Assembly (NCBI RefSeq): GCF_022458985.1
Contig: NC_061779.1
Span: 14,553,001 to 14,617,000, forward strand
Direction of reading: 5' to 3'
From: Mugil cephalus
Lineage: Eukaryota; Chordata; Actinopteri; Mugiliformes; Mugilidae
Length of the DNA stretch: 64,000 bases
Under the pieces are notes generated by a model. It saw nothing but the letters and a program-made list of their open reading frames with translations. It was not told the DNA's origin and made no database searches. Positions 27,701-39,715 of this stretch are shown one piece after another (position 1 is the first letter of the stretch; each line of letters opens with the position of its first letter). Position numbers and translations under genes: made by a program.

Positions 27701-28150
27701 TTCTGCATTTCAGGTACCAGAGTTTAACCGAGTACGGTTCTCCTGAAGTATTCAATCAGTTCCTGACACACCATCAGTGCAACTACTACTGTGGACTTCT
27801 TAGCCTGCGTACACTTAAGACTATGGATAGTCTGCAGCAGCCTGCCAAGGCCAAGGGCTCCAGGAGCCCCCTGCTTAACCGCAAGTTGGGCTCTAACAGC
27901 CCGCAGCTACTTCGAAAAGGACACAGCCCTCAGATGTCTAGAAAGGCAAATTGTAGCCCAAAGGTGACTAGAAAAGTTCAGGAGACAGAGGACAGTAAAT
28001 CAGATGCCAAACCCAAGCCTACAGGAACTCTTGATGTTCTTGAAACGAGGTAGGTAAAAAGGAAGGCTTCTGTTTTATTGATCTTTAATGTTTTTGTGGA
28101 CTACGTGTTGTATTTCCAGTTATCAAAGGCACCAAGGACCTGCAGAGTAA
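17567..28150 (+). CDS. alpk3: alpk3, alpha-protein kinase 3
   Basis: Fifteen coding exons sum to 1854 codons plus stop: 17567-17694, 18080-18112, 18489-18610, 19031-19148, 19283-20654, 23031-25512, 25783-25930, 26384-26511, 26606-26641, 26728-27002, 27085-27173, 27270-27487, 27583-27631, 27714-28049 and 28120-28150. The first part carries an Ig domain (GYPAPEMKWYKDD, DRYCGLPKYE). The two large exons encode a long acidic low-complexity region. A second Ig follows (LKLWCQFFN), then the alpha-kinase domain (VGEEIEMTP, KVIYGLDPIFESG, CVIKIQS with the likely nucleotide-contact lysine, REYCKIF, YLIYRPAN, HQCNYYCGLL). ALPK3 acts at the sarcomeric M-band and nucleus of striated muscle; its loss causes cardiomyopathy in humans, and the kinase is widely thought to be weak or inactive. 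The last splice is optional: reading past 28049 gives a stop at 28051-28053. The a or b paralogue is unresolved. Confidence 0.95.
20655..23030 (+). other. alpk3 intron between the two large exons
   Basis: This 2.4-kb intron holds two (AT)n microsatellites, near 21031-21055 and 21717-21742. Short open frames in it lack splice context or recognisable domains. I see no RNA gene or transposon with clear ends. Confidence 0.65.
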
Positions 28151-29560
28151 GGTCTTTTGTCGACCTGACAGTTCATTCTGTTGCCTACCATGAGACATCC
28201 ATCCTCCAGTTAGGCAGTTAACTTCTTTCCACGGTGCAGTTAAAAGACTCGTGCGAACGTTTGGAACGGTGGGCTCAGGGTTTTCACCCCTGTAGCTCAC
28301 AGGTAGAAACCAGCAAAAGCCAGTGTTTTTTTATTCACTTGGAATGAATGAAAATAGGCACTTGGCCAAGTTCGATTTGACATACTTCTATGAAATCGCT
28401 TGCCTCAGAGTCTTATCAGCTCTATGAGTGGACTAACAACTCTCCAAGCAACGTCTGCTGCATAAAAAAAAAAAGAAATGTCAGCATTCAAGTGTTTTGA
28501 TTTGAAGTTATGCGGCATATGGAATATACATGACCGCAGCAAGAGAATTTGCGTATGAATCATTAGTGCCGTTTGTTATTGCCACGTGTTCATCTTCTTT
28601 GCACATTGAAGTTGAGTTCATGCTATGAAACAACAGCGCCATTTTTAGGTCAATCACATTTGTGTGCACTTTGTTTTCGGCATTACTTTTTAGTTGTTGT
28701 TGTTTTTTTCAGTACTTTGTGTCCATTTGTTTTTGAGGCTGTCTGTATTTTTAGTCTCTTGTGCAATAATTATAATTACAATACAACAGGCAAAGCAACG
28801 GGTTTTCCAGTAACTCTTAATAATAATAATAATTGAGTGTGTTCCCAGAAATCTGTTAAATGAGCACCACACAGTTACTGAGTCCTGATCTGTAGACTAG
28901 GATAAAGTGTGCTGAATAAAGTAACCAAACAAGCCTATTTGTGAGGCTCACTGTGTTTTACAGCATCGAGAAGAGAAGAAGAGAGCAGTTTGTGATACTT
29001 TAGACCGTTAACAGATGCATCTTAAGCGGAACCTATTTTATTTTTATATGTTGTAAGCCCAGCATGGACAAGTGGATTAAAGTCATTAAATAAGAATGAA
29101 ATCTGTTCAGTTATCTCATGAGTTTGTAACGGCGTCTGTGGTTTAATGCCGACAGAGCTCAAATCCCTTTTAGAAATAAAGAACTGACAAGAAATCTGAA
29201 AGGAATGTCTATATGGATTCTGGGTTAATGAGTCTTCAAATGAGTTCAAATAGCCTCTCGTAAACATCACTTATTAAGTCAATAACTGCATGAAGGCTTA
29301 GTAATGAGAGAAAGCACAATTCTGCAAGAAATATTTTAAATTAGATGGTTGAAAACACAGTAATATTAATGTGCAGGTTCAGACAAAATGTTGTAATGTT
29401 TTTAGGTGTACGTGAAGTCAAAACGCTAAATAGCAAAAGAAGCAGGAATGTGTGAATGACTGGAGCGAGCGAATAAATGTGTGTTTACCATGTGTGCCGT
29501 TTTTGGGCTGTTGCACCACATGTTGTTTTGTTAAATAAACGTGTAAAACATGTCAAAGCA
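28151..29560 (+). other. alpk3 3' UTR and end of transcription unit
   Basis: No coding sequence is seen. Two AATAAA signals, at 28915-28920 and 29534-29539, offer a short and a long 3' UTR. The downstream signal lies about 100 nt before the poly(A) signal of the convergent transporter gene. Confidence 0.6.
29534..29539 (+). terminator. distal alpk3 poly(A) signal
   Basis: AATAAA is followed by T/G-rich sequence, about 1.4 kb after the stop. A proximal AATAAA lies at 28915-28920. Confidence 0.5.
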
Positions 29561-29644
29561 TCAGTTAAAATTCTTTTTATTATTTGAAAAAGTCACACTT
29601 CTTTTGTACACTGATCAATAACATTATAAAATAATCGAAAAAGT

Positions 29645-29650
29645 TTTATT
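29645..29650 (-). terminator. poly(A) signal of the nucleoside transporter gene
   Basis: AATAAA on the minus strand, about 670 nt past the transporter stop codon at 30320. The intervening sequence has no recognisable feature and is taken as 3' UTR. Confidence 0.5.
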
Positions 29651-30319
29651 TGAAATATTTACATTCATCAAATTGTTGATGCCTGAATATATTTCGTGAG
29701 GTATAAAGTATTGCTATAAATAAAAGCTGACATTTAAATTAATTCAAAATATAATACATGTAAGATACAATCATATGCTTTACATTTTTACATTAATGGT
29801 GAATATACAGACAAGAGGAGACATAAATAGGCACCAGGCTTCATACAGGAACCAGCCAATTTAAGAGATTTTCTTGGATTTTCTCGAATTTTCTGTTAGG
29901 TACTGAGGTTTCCATGTGATCCAGATCTAATCCATGAGTCGTACACAGATAATCTCCCACTCACTTTACTTCAAATCGCGTCAGCCTTCAACTGTAATTT
30001 TGTGAATATTCTGTTTATCACATCATAACTATTGTTGGAAGCCAGTTTAAGTTTAAGTTAGGTTTGTGTTTGTACTCACCGAGCTGCATTGCCTCTAACA
30101 GATGTTTTTTTAGGTTTTAATTTTACTTCACAGCATTTCATTTAAAATTACTGGTCCTCTTATATACCTCTTATACACACTTATATTTGTCATATAAAAA
30201 TTAAACAGGTATACAACTGGATGGGCAAACTTTCCATAGAAAAATAAAAGAAGTTTCAGATCAACTTGTTGAAAATGTTCTTGCCTTGTGCCCAGAGTGC
30301 ATTTATGTGTCGTTCTCAT

Positions 30320-33300
30320 CTATGTACAAACTGGAACAGAAAGTCCACAACACTGGCAACATTTAGAGAAAAATGTTGTGACGTTTGCTACTGTGGCCCA
30401 TGATCCTTCAAATGAGATGGTTCCATTCTTTATTGTGCTGCAAAATAAATAATTGAGACAAAAGAACAACTTAATCTGTGTCACTGTTATTTAGCTGTTA
30501 GCCAATTCACCCAACAGAAACCAGTTTTGTATTAAAAAAAATGTATAAATGAATGAAATACCTTTGAAGGAGTTCTTGACAGCAAGTTTGAATGTTTGCA
30601 TTTGTGGCATTGAAGGCAGATGTCTGAAAGATCCCCACACAATCCACAGGTGGAGGAATAAAGAGGATCCCTGCAAAACAAAGCAACTCAGTTAAGCCGT
30701 AGTGCAACATGTCATAGAGATGAAATAAAGACAAATACATTGAGGTTTACCTGCAATACAAGCATTGACCAGAGAAACACAAGTCCCGGTGATCATGGCT
30801 CTCACCACCAAAGACGAGATGTCAGTTCTTCTTGTAGGGCATATGGAAGCTTGATGATAATAAAATACTGCATGTTACAAACTGACTCGTGGGTTACCAC
30901 AAAACAACAACAACAACAAAACAACAACAACAACAACAACAAAAACAACAAAAAATGATGCTATCTGATTCAATCCATCTATCATTGGTTCTTTCTGTTT
31001 TCAATTGTCAATCAAAAATCAAAAAATGAAAAAGTGACAGATTATCTTCTTTTTCGTTTTTCTAATCTAACACAAAAAAATAAAAGATGCCTGGTTTTTG
31101 ATATTTCAATTTAGACTCAGATCAAAAATACGAAATGGAAAAATGGGGCCACAGGACTGAATTTGATTTAATATTTAATTCAGGTTTACGACCGACGTCA
31201 ACCCGGCATATTATCAGCTCGGTTATCAGCGGTTTTTCACTCTGATGTTGATGTATTTGCCTGTTACATTCCGATCTTGGCACTCGGATTGACAGACTGT
31301 ATCAATGTATCAAGTGTAGAAACTTCAGCTCAAAAACAAGTTTGGTCTCCTCTCATAAATACCCATCTCTGAAGGGCAGAGATTTTTGTTCATTTTTTTA
31401 TTTTTCAATCAAACAAATAAAAATGTTAATGTAAGCCCATATGTGAATTAGTCCTACTTATGTTCGGGAAATTGCACTGGGGGAATGCATGTGTGACTGT
31501 GTTTATATAAAGCTTGTATTGCGATATCACACACTTTTTCAACGATCATGGCAGCGCTCTGCATCAGAGGAGAAGAGGAGATTTGGCGGCAGATATGGGC
31601 CTCTGTGCAGGACACAGTGATTTATTCTAATATCAGCAGCCTTTTGAAAGAGCAGGGGTTTGAGCGGTCCATTCTTCGGGTCATGAATAAACTGAAAAAT
31701 ACACCATGCCGCCGATTGTTTATCAATGTACGGGATGATGTTTGAGGGAGGAAAAAACAGGCACGCAGTTCTAATAGATGGAAGTCCGAGTCAGGACTTC
31801 TGACAATGCGAACGCCATTTCCAGGTCAAACAAACCCAACCAATTAAATATTAAAACCAAACTCAGTCCTGTGGCCCTGTTTTTCCATTTCGTATTTTTG
31901 ATCTGAGTCTCAATTTGAGGTACGAAAGACCAGGCATTTTTTTAGTTTTTTGTGTTTGATTGAAAAAAGAAAAACGAAATAATCCGTCACTTTTTGATTT
32001 TTTGATTTTTGATTGACAGTTGAAAATAGAAAGAACGAATGATACACGGATTCCAAAACATACATGAACCTAACATGAAATACTCACACAGGCCTCCAAT
32101 CACAATACCCAGTGAGCTGAAATTGGCAAACCCACAAAGAGCGTAAGTGGTGATTATTTCTGATCGGACCTGAGACAAGAAAACAATGTTAAAAATAAAT
32201 AAATCCACGCTGATGTTCTTTAAACTCAAAATGAAAAATGTACTCACAGATATCCACTGCCTTTCACCTCCAATCATTTCTTCAAGTCCGCTGAGTCTGT
32301 TGTGTTTCAGTGCAGATAATTTCTCATAAGCCACAAACTCATTGATGAAGAGCTTTGTGCCAATTAGTTCAGCTACAACGAAACTCTCGCTGTATGGTAC
32401 GCCCATCATGAAGGCCACAGGCATGAACACATAAGAGCAAATTAACTGTGAACAAAGACAGATACAGTTATTGGAATTTGATTAGACTCACAATTCACAT
32501 TTAAAAGAAGAGAAAGAAATTATTATACTTCATTATACTTCAGAAAAAATGTAAAATTGTGAAATATCATCATAAATAAGACATTATAAGCTATGAGAAT
32601 TATGCTCCCAATCCTCAAAATCATACATCCCTGACAAAATATTATATTAGTGATGCTAAAGCATACCTGAAATGTGATTGCTGGATATCCCACCATACCG
32701 CCAAGCCAACTCAAAGCCTGATTTATGAATGCCAGAATTGCAAGGAAGGCTATCAGGTTTGCTGCAATGTTAGCAACGAGGCCTATTGATGCCGATGCTC
32801 CACTGCTAGCAGCTTCCAAAATGTTCTGTTCATCACTGAGGGAAAAAAGTCATTTAAGTCAGGAGAGGAAGATCATAAACATGAACTATATGTTTTTAAG
32901 ATATTAAAAGATTTAATGTACATACCCAGCTGCCACTTTGATATTTTTGTCTGAAGTGAAGGCACTCTTCTCTGTCTCAGGATAAGATAGCTTGGAGATA
33001 GCCAGAGCACAAGGGGCAGCCATCACGGAGGCCGAGATCAAGGAAGAGGCATCAATCTGTAAGATATCGTTCAATTCAGTGGAGTGGTGAAGATCAGCTG
33101 GAATAATACCTTATTTGGTTTAGCAGATGCAACTTTGTTTTTGTAGTAAGGAATGAACTGCTGACAGTTGCCAGGACAGCCAGTGATATCAGTCTTTATT
33201 AGCTAAGTGCTATTTCAGCTGTCTACAGTTAAAGTATCCAAGATTAGATTAGATAAGATGTTCATGTTCATGATCATGTTCCCACCACAAAATTTTCATG

Positions 33301-36300
33301 TTTAAATATAATTGATTTGCACAACCAGGTAGACTTTGGGTCTTAACCTCATACCATTTTTTTTTTTTGTGTGTCACAACTTATCAGCGAAACTGTTGAA
33401 CATCATGATCCTATAACGTTTACAGTGACCTTAAAAGCCTTCTCTGAGGAAATACCCTCTAGTTGCCATTGACATGAACTGCATTTTTTTTTTTTTGTAA
33501 AACTGTCATGTATCCGACTTCACTGCTTCCCTTTTGAAAACTAATGATCTAGGCTTATTTACACTTGAGGTGTACCCCAGGGTTAACTTATGGGCCCTTT
33601 TTTGTTTGCTTGTCTTTTGTCTGTGTATGCTCCTACTATGCTCCTCACTGGCTGCCGCATTGTTATATTAATTTTATACTCATAATATTAGTGAAGAGGG
33701 ATAAGATTGAACCTAGTAGGAGAAAGAGAAATAAGTTTTTTCTGTGTATTGTTCACACTGGGTGAAGCAGATTTTATTGGAGACTTTGGAGTTAAGTGAA
33801 CAAGTAACACTCACTTTCAGATGGGCTCATATCAGCAGCAAGTATAATTTTATTAATATGATGTGTAGGCAGCATATGGCTGTATGAAAAAGTTTTATCT
33901 TACCCCAAATGAGATGAATGCTCCCATGACACTGCCTGCAATTGTGGCAAATCCACCAGTCATTACAGCGTGGATCTCAGATTTCGTCATGTCCTTCAAA
34001 TAGGGTCGTATCAGCAGGGGCGCTTCAGTCTAATGTACAGAACACATCACATTAGAAACATGAAGAAGAAGAATTTTTTCGGTTATCAATCACGACTGGT
34101 TTGTGTATGCATGTGTTATGAATATTTAAGTGAACTGTTGTCAGAGTAGCGTTGTATAAGTTGCAAATACACCAGACCCTTCTCAGATTACCTGTCCAAC
34201 AAAAATATTGCCTGCCACACTCAAGGTCTCTGTGGGAGAAGTTCCCATCGTTATCTGCATTGCCCATGAGATCTGCATGGACAGAAACACATGACTCTTG
34301 GTCACAGTACTTCACCGCAGGCGTGAGCAATACACACACAGACCCACAAGAATACTTCTGAGGTACACTCTGAGGTACACTTTTTTACCTTCAGAATGAG
34401 CCACTGCATTATCCCCAGAAAGTAAAGGACCGACATCACGCTGCTGAAGAACACAACAATGGGCAAAGCCTGAAGGAGAAATCATAAAATGAATGTCACA
34501 GACTTTGAAGGGGAAATATTTATATGCAAACTTGGCAATGTTAAAAAAAAAATAGCCCTTCACGTATCCTCTTACTTGAAAAGCAAAAATGCCTCCAATC
34601 AGATCCCCAAAAACAAACGAGGACCCTGCTTTGGTATAGTCAAGGAATGTCTGTTGAAAGAAAAGAAGGGTTACAGTATTACAAATGATTATTTATTTAC
34701 TCAGTCTATGACTATATTACATTTGTGATGTAAGAAGTCGTTATATTTTACAATAGGAATTTATGGTGTAGCTTGGTGAGCACAGTAGTAATCGCACACT
34801 AAAAAGGTGTTAACAGAACATGTGTCAGTGCATATGTGTTGCTGACTTCACCTTTGGCTGAACTAAGAATAAGGGTGAACAGCATAATAAAGCAGTTCTT
34901 AAGATAAGCGTGTATGATCACTCAGGCAATGGATATTGTGCCCTGGTGAATAAGAAACAGTGAGTAAACAAAGATGTTTGGATCACACGTGATGTGCATT
35001 ACACATATCACGGGACTAACACTACTGATAATTAGCTTTTTGATGATGTAACAATAATTGTTAGTGAGGTGATATAATATGTTTTGGGATGCTGTAGTTG
35101 AAGTCAAGAGACCTAAAAAAGTCTTTAATTCAAACCAGAATTACTTTATTAATCCCAAGAGGAAATGGTTTAATTTAATGTTATTTTATTAAAGCTTTGC
35201 ATCCTATTCTTCTTGTTGCTGATGTAAATTTACTCGCACTTCTTGCTGTGCCTGCACAGTCCTTTGTTTTAGTAGAATATAGCTTTTCATGAACTATGTT
35301 TATTAATGTATGTGCATCAAAAAATGCCCCATTGCATTACCTGCACTTGTTTTCCAAGCCAGTCGAATGCTATAAATCCAGGCTCTGTTCGTATGACAAA
35401 AAGGCCAATGCAGAATTGTATCCCCAGACCCCAAAACACAGGCCTCCATGTTACCTAAAAAAGAAAGTAGCTTGACAATCAGTGCCCCGTGTTATTACAA
35501 GGAAGCTCTTCAGTTAAATCTTGAGATAATAGAGGAACAAGGCCAAATGATATCCAAAGTCTCAACTGAAGAAATAAGACAAGACACTAGATAACTTGCA
35601 AGATAACAGGGAAAGCAGTTTATCTCGAAACAGTTGTCGCCATAGAAGTTATTCATCCTTGAGCAATGACGGTGGTTGTCTCAACACAAAACTCACCGCT
35701 GTCCTGTGTGCTGAGAGGAGGAACACAAGCACAACGAACATGCACACTCCACCAAACGAGATAAGCTGCTCGGGACGCTGGCTTGTGTCCAAAGCAAGCC
35801 ATACCACAAGCAGGGCCACAACCACGACAATGAAAACCCTGCAAAAAAAAGGGAAAAAAAAGAAGAAGAAGAAATAGAAAAAGACAAGATTAAGAGAAGA
35901 AAGCACCCATTAATATGACAACACTCATTAACCGTCTCCTGCTAAGGACGATGGAGCCGAAAACATTAAATTCACTCACCATTTTAGCCACTTGAAGTTT
36001 GATTTAAAGCATCTGCCGGCTGGTTTGAAACACTCACGGATGCTTTCTCCCTTGTACTCATTCAAAAGTTCCAGTGATTTAGCAACAACAGCCAAACAGG
36101 TTAGGACCACTAGAGCAGTGGCCCTCTGGAAATCCAAAACACAGGCTGCAATGAAGTATGCCACATAACCTGCAGAAAAGAGCAGAGAGTTTAATCAGGA
36201 TCATTCTCTGTGTTGAGATTATTATTACAGTCATGAAAGAAATGTCACTAAATAATGAGCAATATCTTAACATTACCCGCGCCGAGAATGCCCAGAATGA

Positions 36301-37146
36301 CATATTTGAATGTTTGAGAGTGAGCCTTGACGTAGTCCTCTGTGGCATTGATTGGCCTGGTAACATTGCTGAAGAACAGAACAAATCAGAAGTCAAACTG
36401 GGTACACGTCATATTTACGCTCATACTGTTGTCTTATGACAGTATTTACATAGATTTGTACTGAAGTCATGTAAATTTTCATGAATTATGTTATTTATTT
36501 ATTAATTTTTTGCACCACACAAACTAAAAATCTCAACAGTGTCTTAACACGCCACAGAAAACTGTTGCTTGCCAGTGCTGTAAACATGCTGTTATCACTG
36601 CAAGCAAATGTACTACACCCACAATAAAGCAACAGATTATACAGCATTTACTTAAACTGACACACCTCAAATATGATCCCAGTCCCTTTTTAGCCTTTTT
36701 ATTATCCCTTCCGATGCTGTATGTATCAGGACTTTTGTCCTCCTAAGAAAATAAAAGCATATTATTTTGGGAAAAGTTTCTCAAGTTTCACGATTTGTCT
36801 TTAAAAAGTAAAATTAGATACATACCTCTATTTCAAAAGCCTTGTTGTCGATGCCATTTCCCCTGGTGTCGTTTAGGTCTCTGAGCTGCACGTTGTTTTG
36901 TTCCACTGAAAAACAGAAACAACGTTGACTTATGCAGCATTCGGTGGGAATGCAGCTTCAAGTTGAACAACCTGGGAATGCCTAAACATGTAACAAACAG
37001 GCACCGTTGTGTACTCTTCAAGATAAAATAAGCTTAAAATAAGTCCTCGTGTCTTATCTTGTGAAAAGGTCTCTTCAAAACTGCCGTTCAAAACTACAAA
37101 ACAAACAGCTTAAGTTCAGGAAAAGCAGAGCTAATGGCTTACTCAT
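30320..37146 (-). CDS. slc28a1: SLC28 concentrative nucleoside transporter (CNT)
   Basis: Eighteen coding exons sum to 655 codons plus stop: 37146-37143, 36905-36826, 36742-36666, 36368-36277, 36169-35980, 35838-35697, 35454-35341, 34650-34576, 34469-34389, 34272-34192, 34029-33904, 33056-32926, 32835-32667, 32445-32248, 32169-32088, 30849-30751, 30670-30562 and 30437-30320. CNTs are plasma-membrane sodium-coupled nucleoside importers. The core is clear: [17 protein letters not shown], a second re-entrant segment ([20 protein letters not shown]), and the CNT signature [13 protein letters not shown] cysteine-rich extracellular C-terminus with N-glycosylation sequons closes the protein. A soluble acidic N-terminus precedes the helices. 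The position next to alpk3 matches human SLC28A1, hence the symbol. The specificity residues are G311-Q312 and S345-V346, which I associate with CNT3, so the symbol is less certain than the family. The last intron-15 acceptor has an in-frame alternative. Confidence 0.94.
30904..30956 (+). repeat. (AAC)n simple repeat
   Basis: An imperfect run of AAC triplets in the last long intron of the transporter gene. A shorter AAC run lies at 14600-14617 inside the paracaspase gene. Confidence 0.9.
30982..32042. mobile_element. 1.06-kb DNA transposon with about 200-bp inverted repeats
   Basis: The element lies in the slc28a intron between exons 15 and 16. The left arm (30982-31180) starts TCATTGGTTCTTTC and the right arm (about 31840-32042) is its inverted copy with scattered changes; the arms match over roughly 200 bp, including the stretch GGCCACAGGACTGA. 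A TA dinucleotide stands on both sides (30980-30981 and 32043-32044), as for a TA target duplication. The interior carries one short open frame (31548-31745, listed separately) and no transposase that I recognise. The superfamily is unresolved. Confidence 0.75.
31548..31745 (+). CDS. Myb/SANT-like ORF inside the long-TIR element
   Basis: Sixty-five residues starting at ATG. The segment [13 protein letters not shown] followed by [18 protein letters not shown] and KLKN has the tryptophan spacing and helix pattern of Myb/SANT-like DNA-binding domains found in domesticated and transposon proteins. It is short and stops after that domain, so it may be a captured or truncated fragment rather than a working gene. 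Expression is unknown. Confidence 0.4.
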   Translation: MAALCIRGEEEIWRQIWASVQDTVIYSNISSLLKEQGFERSILRVMNKLKNTPCRRLFINVRDDV

Positions 37147-37940
37147 TGTGCGTCCTCCTTAATCCAGCTGTCAAATGCTGTGCTGTGAAAAAACACTACG
37201 GGAAATATACTCTGCCCACCATGAAAGATCTGATCATTAATTAACAGACATGTACTGCTCCGATCGCCCAGGAAGTACATGACAAAGCCTTTATGAAGCA
37301 ACATTTGATTAGATGTGATGTTGGCCACGTTCGCCCTCAGCCAAATTGCTGGAAAAACAGAAGATAACACACGGGGTCTGACACAACTTAAAATACTGAT
37401 ATTTGATGATACACAGGAAGTGCATAGTGAATTAATCAGAAATGAGGTAATTTGGGACTGTGCTCCACCCATTACTTAAGTATGTCACAAAATTCTCTTC
37501 TTCTCTGGAAAGGAAACTTTTTTTAAAAAAAAAACAAAAAAACAAAAAAAAAAATGTCACAACCGTCTGATTAGGTAACAATAGGAAGCCAGTATACACG
37601 GACACATTTTACACTGTGAATTGCTAATGTTTCTATTCTTGTGGGTGACAAACGACACTATTTTCAAACCACTGGAATATAATTAGATAGAAAAAAAGTC
37701 ATTTCGTAAATTCAGGCAATGTAGTATATATTATTTGTGAGAAAATAATACAGGCCAGCACTGCATTTGACATTAAACATCACTGTTAATTTCCTTTACA
37801 TTTATTATTGTACAGTCAAAGCCAGTATTTGTTTTTATATGACAACTCTTCTTTAAACTCATTCTTCTCCATGATTGTTTTGAATAATAAGTAGGCTACA
37901 TTTATTACTGGCTGCAGTGCAGATACAAAAGGCGTTTAAA

Positions 37941-37998
37941 AAACAACAACTGGACTTTCTTGAAGACGTTTTGCCACTCTTCTGAGTACCTTCTTCAG
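37941..37998 (-). repeat. interspersed-repeat fragment, Penelope-tail-like
   Basis: On the minus strand this reads CTGAAGAAGGTACTC, then AAAACGTCTTCAAGAAAG and CCAGTTG, a motif string very common in fish and amphibian genomes. Its CTGAnGA...GAAAC-like order resembles a decayed hammerhead-ribozyme core, known from Penelope-like retroelements. The assignment is tentative. Confidence 0.35.
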
Positions 37999-39468
37999 AG
38001 GAAATAGGAAACAATGTGGGTAAAAACTCCTCAGAAATTCGCTGCACCTGTTTCTGGAAGAACCAAAAACTGGTGCCACTAATTGTCATTAAGGGCTGGA
38101 TACTTACCTGTTATTAAGAGGGTACTACTGTGCCTAAACCACTTTACCTATGAGTGGTGCTCCAAATCAGATGTTGCTGTTATCTCGTCAATTACATATA
38201 TTGCTGTGCAATCTGTACTTTGCTCTGAGGGTGATGATTATATCATGATTGGATATAATGGTAGGCAATTTGAGTCTGTCTCGAACATAAAAATTGATGA
38301 TTCTGACAGAAAACTGTTATTACATGGTTCGTAACACTCGGCTCGGACTCAGTCTGTCTGAATAAGGACATTAAACAATAAATAATATTTCAAAATGGAA
38401 TATTTGGATTGTTTTTGGTTCATTTGTTCCCTTTTGCAGCTCCTGAAAATTGTTACCAAAGATTAATGTGCCATGCCACAGTATTAAATGCAATGTTTCA
38501 GACATCTTGTTTATGTGCTTGTGAGCATGCGCTTGCCTCTGTGTGTGCGTGTGTAAATTTTATAGGAATCTGTCGCTGTAAACCCTGACTAGCGGGAAAC
38601 GAGACTTTTAGTGCTGTCAGAGCCCTCAGTTTTGTCTTACAGGTAATCAAAAACAGGTCCTTGAATACAGCATAATCTCTGTCTCAGCATGACGTTTACG
38701 CTCCCAACTCAGGGGCTTCTCACGTCACAGATCTTCCAAAGTATCAAAAAGCTGGACCAACTTCAATAAGACTATTGACCTTTAAAGGCCCATAAAGTGT
38801 CAATATTACTGAGAAACTGGGATGAGTTCCAATTTACTTCCAGATTACCGTGAGAGTTGTGACGTTTCTGATAATGGACCTGCAGCATAATGTCTCTGTT
38901 GTGTTGTTTATCTGTCTGAATTAAATCCCTCTTTACTTTACCTACCTTAGAATATCAATGAAATGTCAGGATTGTTTGCCAGGAAACACATCGATACATG
39001 TATTAAAGGCAAACAGTAAAACAGTCTCTTATCTTTATTTTCAATGCCCTGTGATTTACAACGCATGCAGGTTGCTAATGAGAACAAACAGAGGAGCTTA
39101 TGCTCGGCCTGGATTTACGTCCTGATTATAACTGACAAAGACCAACCAAACACTGACCACCACAATGGGCTGCAGTAAAACCAACATGCAGCTGGAAATT
39201 ATGACTGTGGTTTTGGCATATATCTGATAACCTTGCCTTTATGTCTAGAAGAACAATGTCTGTCTGAAAAGATTCATCACAATAAAAGTTTAAGGTTTGA
39301 ACTTTGATAAAAACAAAAGGAAATCTGATCAATAATTTACGCTATACTGTTGCACACCATTGGATGTTCAATGTTTGATTTGTACTTGAGACTTTCATCT
39401 GTCAGTAAGTGTCAAAATAAAACGCACAATTGAGTTTTATTACGCAACATTATGTTTCTGGAGTTTGA

Positions 39469-39715
39469 TCAGTCGCGTGAGGTTTCTCCGGGTTATATGG
39501 TTTCCTCCCACCTCCACAGACATGTTTGTTAGGTTGATTGGTGATTTTAAATTAACTGTAGGTGTGAGTGTGAGTGTGAGCGCAAATGGTTATTTGTCTC
39601 TGTGTTAGAGACTGGTGATGTGTCCAGAGTATACCCCCCCTCTTGCCCGATGACAGCTGGAATAGGCTCCAGAAACCGCTCAGACCCTAGGGAGGATAGT
39701 AGATGATGAGATTAA
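39469..39715 (+). repeat. common teleost interspersed repeat (class unresolved)
   Basis: The order of motifs, GGTTTCCTCCCA, then GGTTGATTGGTGA, GTGAGTGTGAG, GTCCAGAGTATACC and GCTGGAATAGGCTCCAG, is that of a repeat family scattered through many fish genomes. About 250 bp, diverged, without coding potential. Confidence 0.6.

Noticed and set aside
35649-35906. Overlapping open frames around 35.7-35.9 kb
   Set aside because: They are extra frames of the real transporter exon 35838-35697, identified by its match to the CNT family.
38083-38334. An 83-codon open frame upstream of znf592
   Set aside because: No domain, no conserved flanking splice sites, and adjacent to repeat fragments.
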